Of a DNA stretch of 7,833 nt, positions 5,835-7,833 are shown one piece after another. Under the pieces are notes generated by a model. The model was not told where the DNA came from. It did not search any database and saw only the letters and a program-made list of their open reading frames with translations. The stretch lies in NCBI RefSeq assembly GCF_009711475.1, contig NZ_SMMD01000770.1, forward strand, positions 1-7,833, in the 5' to 3' direction. The stretch comes from Fulvivirga aurantia. GTDB taxonomy: Bacteria > Bacteroidota > Bacteroidia > Cytophagales > Cyclobacteriaceae. Made by a program: the position numbers and the translations under genes. Each line of letters opens with the position of its first letter. Within the stretch, counting starts at the first letter, position 1.

Positions 5835-6587
5835 ATGAATATACTAATTATTGAAGACGAACAAGCGGCAGCTGATAAGCTCCAAAAAATGCTCTATAGC
5901 ACCAATAAAGAGTTGAAAATAATTGCCGTGTTACAGCGTGTTGATGAGGCCATTGATTTTATCAAAACTAACGATGCTCCACACCTTGCTTTTGTCGATG
6001 TACAACTGGCGGACGATGTTTCCTTCAAGATTTTTGAAAAAGTCTCTATAAACTTTCCCGTAATATTTACTACAGCTTATGACGACTACATACTTAAAGC
6101 ATTAGAACACAACTCAATAGACTATCTGCTAAAGCCAATCACACAAGAGCGGCTTGACAAAGCTTTAGATAAAGTCAGCAGGCTTGAGTCACACTTTATT
6201 AAAAATAAGCTTGGTGAACTCCTAAACACAAACATCACGAGCAGCAACAGTGGCAAAAAACGCTTTTTAGTAAAAAAAGGAACTGATATCGTGCCTGTAG
6301 CGGTTGAGCATGTTGCTTACTTTTTTACAGAACACAAGGTGGTTTTTCTTAAAGATCGTGAGGGAGTTACTTACATTATCGACAAAAGCATCGCAGATAT
6401 AGCTACTGAGGTAGACGGCAGTTTTTTTAGGGTAAACAGAAAGTATCTCGTGCATATAGATTGTATCGAAAAATTTAAATCTGATAACGGAAAGATTGCA
6501 CTAACACTCGCCCCTACTACGAACGATAGTATATATGTGAGTAAAGAAAATGCACCTAATTTTCGCCAGTGGATAGAAGAACAATAA
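5835..6587 (+). CDS. LytTR-family response regulator
   Basis: This is a 250-aa DNA-binding response regulator paired with the kinase just upstream (1-nt gap). Residues 1-120 are the receiver domain. Acidic pocket residues E7, D8 and E9, phosphoacceptor D55 in LAFVDVQL, the switch residue T79 or T80 in FTTAYDDY, and the invariant K100-P101 are all present, so phosphorylation should work. Residues about 143-247 are a LytTR domain (PF04397): KRFLVKKGTDIVPVAVEHVAYFF, then GSFFRVNRKYLVHIDCIEKF with the conserved F-R-V-N-R-K/S-Y-L-V motif. It lacks a separate helix-turn-helix; LytTR domains contact DNA with beta strands and usually bind direct repeats. The CGAAAC repeats in front of the kinase gene are the obvious candidate target, implying autoregulation. 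Other targets may include the divergent DUF1761 operon. Family and pairing are firm, targets inferred. Confidence 0.95.
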   Translation: MNILIIEDEQAAADKLQKMLYSTNKELKIIAVLQRVDEAIDFIKTNDAPHLAFVDVQLADDVSFKIFEKVSINFPVIFTTAYDDYILKALEHNSIDYLLKPITQERLDKALDKVSRLESHFIKNKLGELLNTNITSSNSGKKRFLVKKGTDIVPVAVEHVAYFFTEHKVVFLKDREGVTYIIDKSIADIATEVDGSFFRVNRKYLVHIDCIEKFKSDNGKIALTLAPTTNDSIYVSKENAPNFRQWIEEQ

Positions 6588-6604
6588 TTGTCAAAACTTC
6601 AATT

Positions 6605-6637
6605 AAAAACAGGCAGCTTTTATTTAAGCTGCCTGTT
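6605..6637 (-). terminator. Shared hairpin terminator between response regulator and MATE genes
   Basis: A perfect 12-bp stem has arms AACAGGCAGCTT (6608-6619) and AAGCTGCCTGTT (6626-6637) around the 6-nt loop TTATTT. On the minus strand it is followed by TTTTTAATT (complement of 6601-6609), making a good terminator for the leftward MATE gene. On the plus strand the tail is poor in T, so it may stop the kinase/regulator transcript less efficiently. It lies between the two convergent genes and probably serves both. Confidence 0.8.
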
Positions 6638-6645
6638 CTATCTAA

Positions 6646-7833
6646 CTATATATTTACTGTCTTCCACTTTCCTCTTCTAAATATGGCTATGCTTACTACA
6701 GCCAATAAAACCACTGCCAAAGCTATCGACACGAAGATTCCCTGAGGGCCAAAATCAAATGTAATCGCCAGCAGGTATGCCAAAGGCACTTCAAACAGCC
6801 AAAAACAAAAGAAGTTAATAATGGTGGGTGTTCTGGTATCGCCAGCTCCATTAAAAGCCTGACCGATAACCATACCATAGGCAAAGAACACATAACCAAA
6901 ACAGATGTACCTCAAAGCCAATGCCCCATATTTGATCACTTCTGCTTCAGTAGAAAATATGCCTACAAACCACTCTGCCCAAATGCCAAACACCAGGGAC
7001 ACTACGCCCAGAAATATCATATTAAAGAACGCACACCGCCATACTGATTTCTCAGCTCTATCGGGTTGTCCTGCGCCTAAATTCTGACCTACGAGAGTTG
7101 CAGCTGCATTGCCGAGCCCCCAAGATGGTAAAATAGTAAACATTATAATTCTAAAGGCCACAGCATAACCTGCCAGCACTTCAGCTCCGAAAGTGGCGCT
7201 TATTCTCACTAAAAATAGCCAGCTCAAAGTACCAATCATATATTGGCCTATACCACCTAACGATACCTTCGCCAGCCTTACAATAATATCAAGATTAACT
7301 TTTAGATTTCGTAAAGAGACATGTACCACTGAGTTTGGTCCAGCTAACCTCACGAGTTGGTAAATAACCCCAGTGCCTCTGCCAATAGTCGTAGCAATGG
7401 CCGCCCCTTCTACGCCAAATGCTGGTATCGGGCCCAGGCCAAATATGAGTATAGGATCTAGTACGATATTTAGACCATTAGAAAGCCATAACACACGCAT
7501 GGCGATTGATGCATCTCCTGCTCCTCTGAAAATTGCATTAATCAGAAAAATCAACATAATAGTAAGATTACCCGCCAGCATGATCATAGTATAGCGATAG
7601 CCTTCCTGCACCAGGTCTGCCTCACCTCCCATCAACCTCAAGATCTCTTTCGGAAAGAAGATACCTACTAAACTAAAAACGAGCGACAAAGCCACGGTCA
7701 TGATTATGGCCTGCATTGCTGCGTTAGAAGCTTCTTCTTTTTTACCTTCTCCTACTCTTCGGGCAACCATAGCGGTAGCAGCCATACTTAGTCCTATAGA
7801 AATGGCGTAAACAATCATAATCACAGATTCTGT
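6646..7833 (-). CDS. MATE family multidrug/cation exporter, 5' partial
   Basis: The frame is open to the right edge of the window (first visible residues TESVIMIVYA), so the start lies outside. The GTG at 7824 is an internal valine codon. The 395 visible residues compare with about 440-470 for the family, so some 50-70 N-terminal residues, including the first helix, are missing. About eleven membrane segments are visible. Two halves related by duplication are shown by FRGAGDASIA (102-111) in the first half and FNGAGDTRTP (327-336) in the second. Other family marks are SMAATAMVARRVGEGKKEEA (near 16-35) and AATLVGQNLGAGQPDRAEKS (244-263), where a helix is followed by G-x-x-x-G/A-x-x-x-x-A. MATE proteins expel cationic drugs and metabolites using Na+ or H+ gradients; the substrate cannot be inferred. 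The gene ends with TAG just beyond the shared hairpin. Confidence 0.94.
   Translation of the reverse strand, partial: TESVIMIVYAISIGLSMAATAMVARRVGEGKKEEASNAAMQAIIMTVALSLVFSLVGIFFPKEILRLMGGEADLVQEGYRYTMIMLAGNLTIMLIFLINAIFRGAGDASIAMRVLWLSNGLNIVLDPILIFGLGPIPAFGVEGAAIATTIGRGTGVIYQLVRLAGPNSVVHVSLRNLKVNLDIIVRLAKVSLGGIGQYMIGTLSWLFLVRISATFGAEVLAGYAVAFRIIMFTILPSWGLGNAAATLVGQNLGAGQPDRAEKSVWRCAFFNMIFLGVVSLVFGIWAEWFVGIFSTEAEVIKYGALALRYICFGYVFFAYGMVIGQAFNGAGDTRTPTIINFFCFWLFEVPLAYLLAITFDFGPQGIFVSIALAVVLLAVVSIAIFRRGKWKTVNI

Noticed and set aside
7822..7824. GTG as the start of the MATE gene
   Set aside because: The frame continues to the window edge with MATE-like residues, and about 50-70 N-terminal residues would be missing, so the gene is cut by the window and not truncated by mutation.

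Overview
The window looks like chromosomal DNA of a Bacteroidota bacterium, probably Cytophagales-like or a related marine/soil lineage. The evidence is the gene families present (a CreD operon with an HTH_34-type regulator, a LytS/LytTR two-component pair, DUF1761 membrane proteins), the AT-rich intergenic DNA, the near absence of Shine-Dalgarno sequences and the TAnnTTTG-like promoter cores. The lineage is inferred from protein resemblance read by eye; no database search was run.

Layout. (1) Positions 1-2141, plus strand: a 5'-truncated multi-pass membrane protein, a 98-aa winged-helix regulator whose GTG start overlaps the previous stop, then creD. A perfect 8-bp inverted repeat sits between regulator and creD, and a strong hairpin terminator follows creD. 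(2) 2265-3227, plus: a CaCA-family Na+/Ca2+ exchanger with its own probable promoter. (3) 3264-4664, minus: a tight three-gene operon, in transcription order a DUF1761-type membrane protein, a soluble DUF4287/DUF5655-type protein, and a second DUF1761 protein. (4) 4799-6587, plus: a LytS-type sensor kinase and a LytTR response regulator 1 nt apart, divergent from the DUF1761 operon. The 134-bp divergent region carries three CGAAAC direct repeats spaced about two helical turns apart. (5) 6646-7833, minus: a MATE-family exporter whose N-terminus lies outside the window, convergent with the response regulator across a shared hairpin.

How the genes may work together. The first operon looks like an envelope module in which the winged-helix protein controls creD and possibly itself, taking the place of the CreBC pair that controls creD in Escherichia coli. 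The LytS/LytTR pair probably controls its own promoter and perhaps the divergent DUF1761 operon through the CGAAAC repeats. Exchanger and MATE exporter look like independent transport genes. No mobile element, CRISPR array, tRNA or rRNA was seen, and no gap between genes exceeds 300 bases. I see no clearly new defence or biosynthetic system. The two regulatory sites and the DUF1761-DUF5655-DUF1761 cassette are the items most worth a second look.
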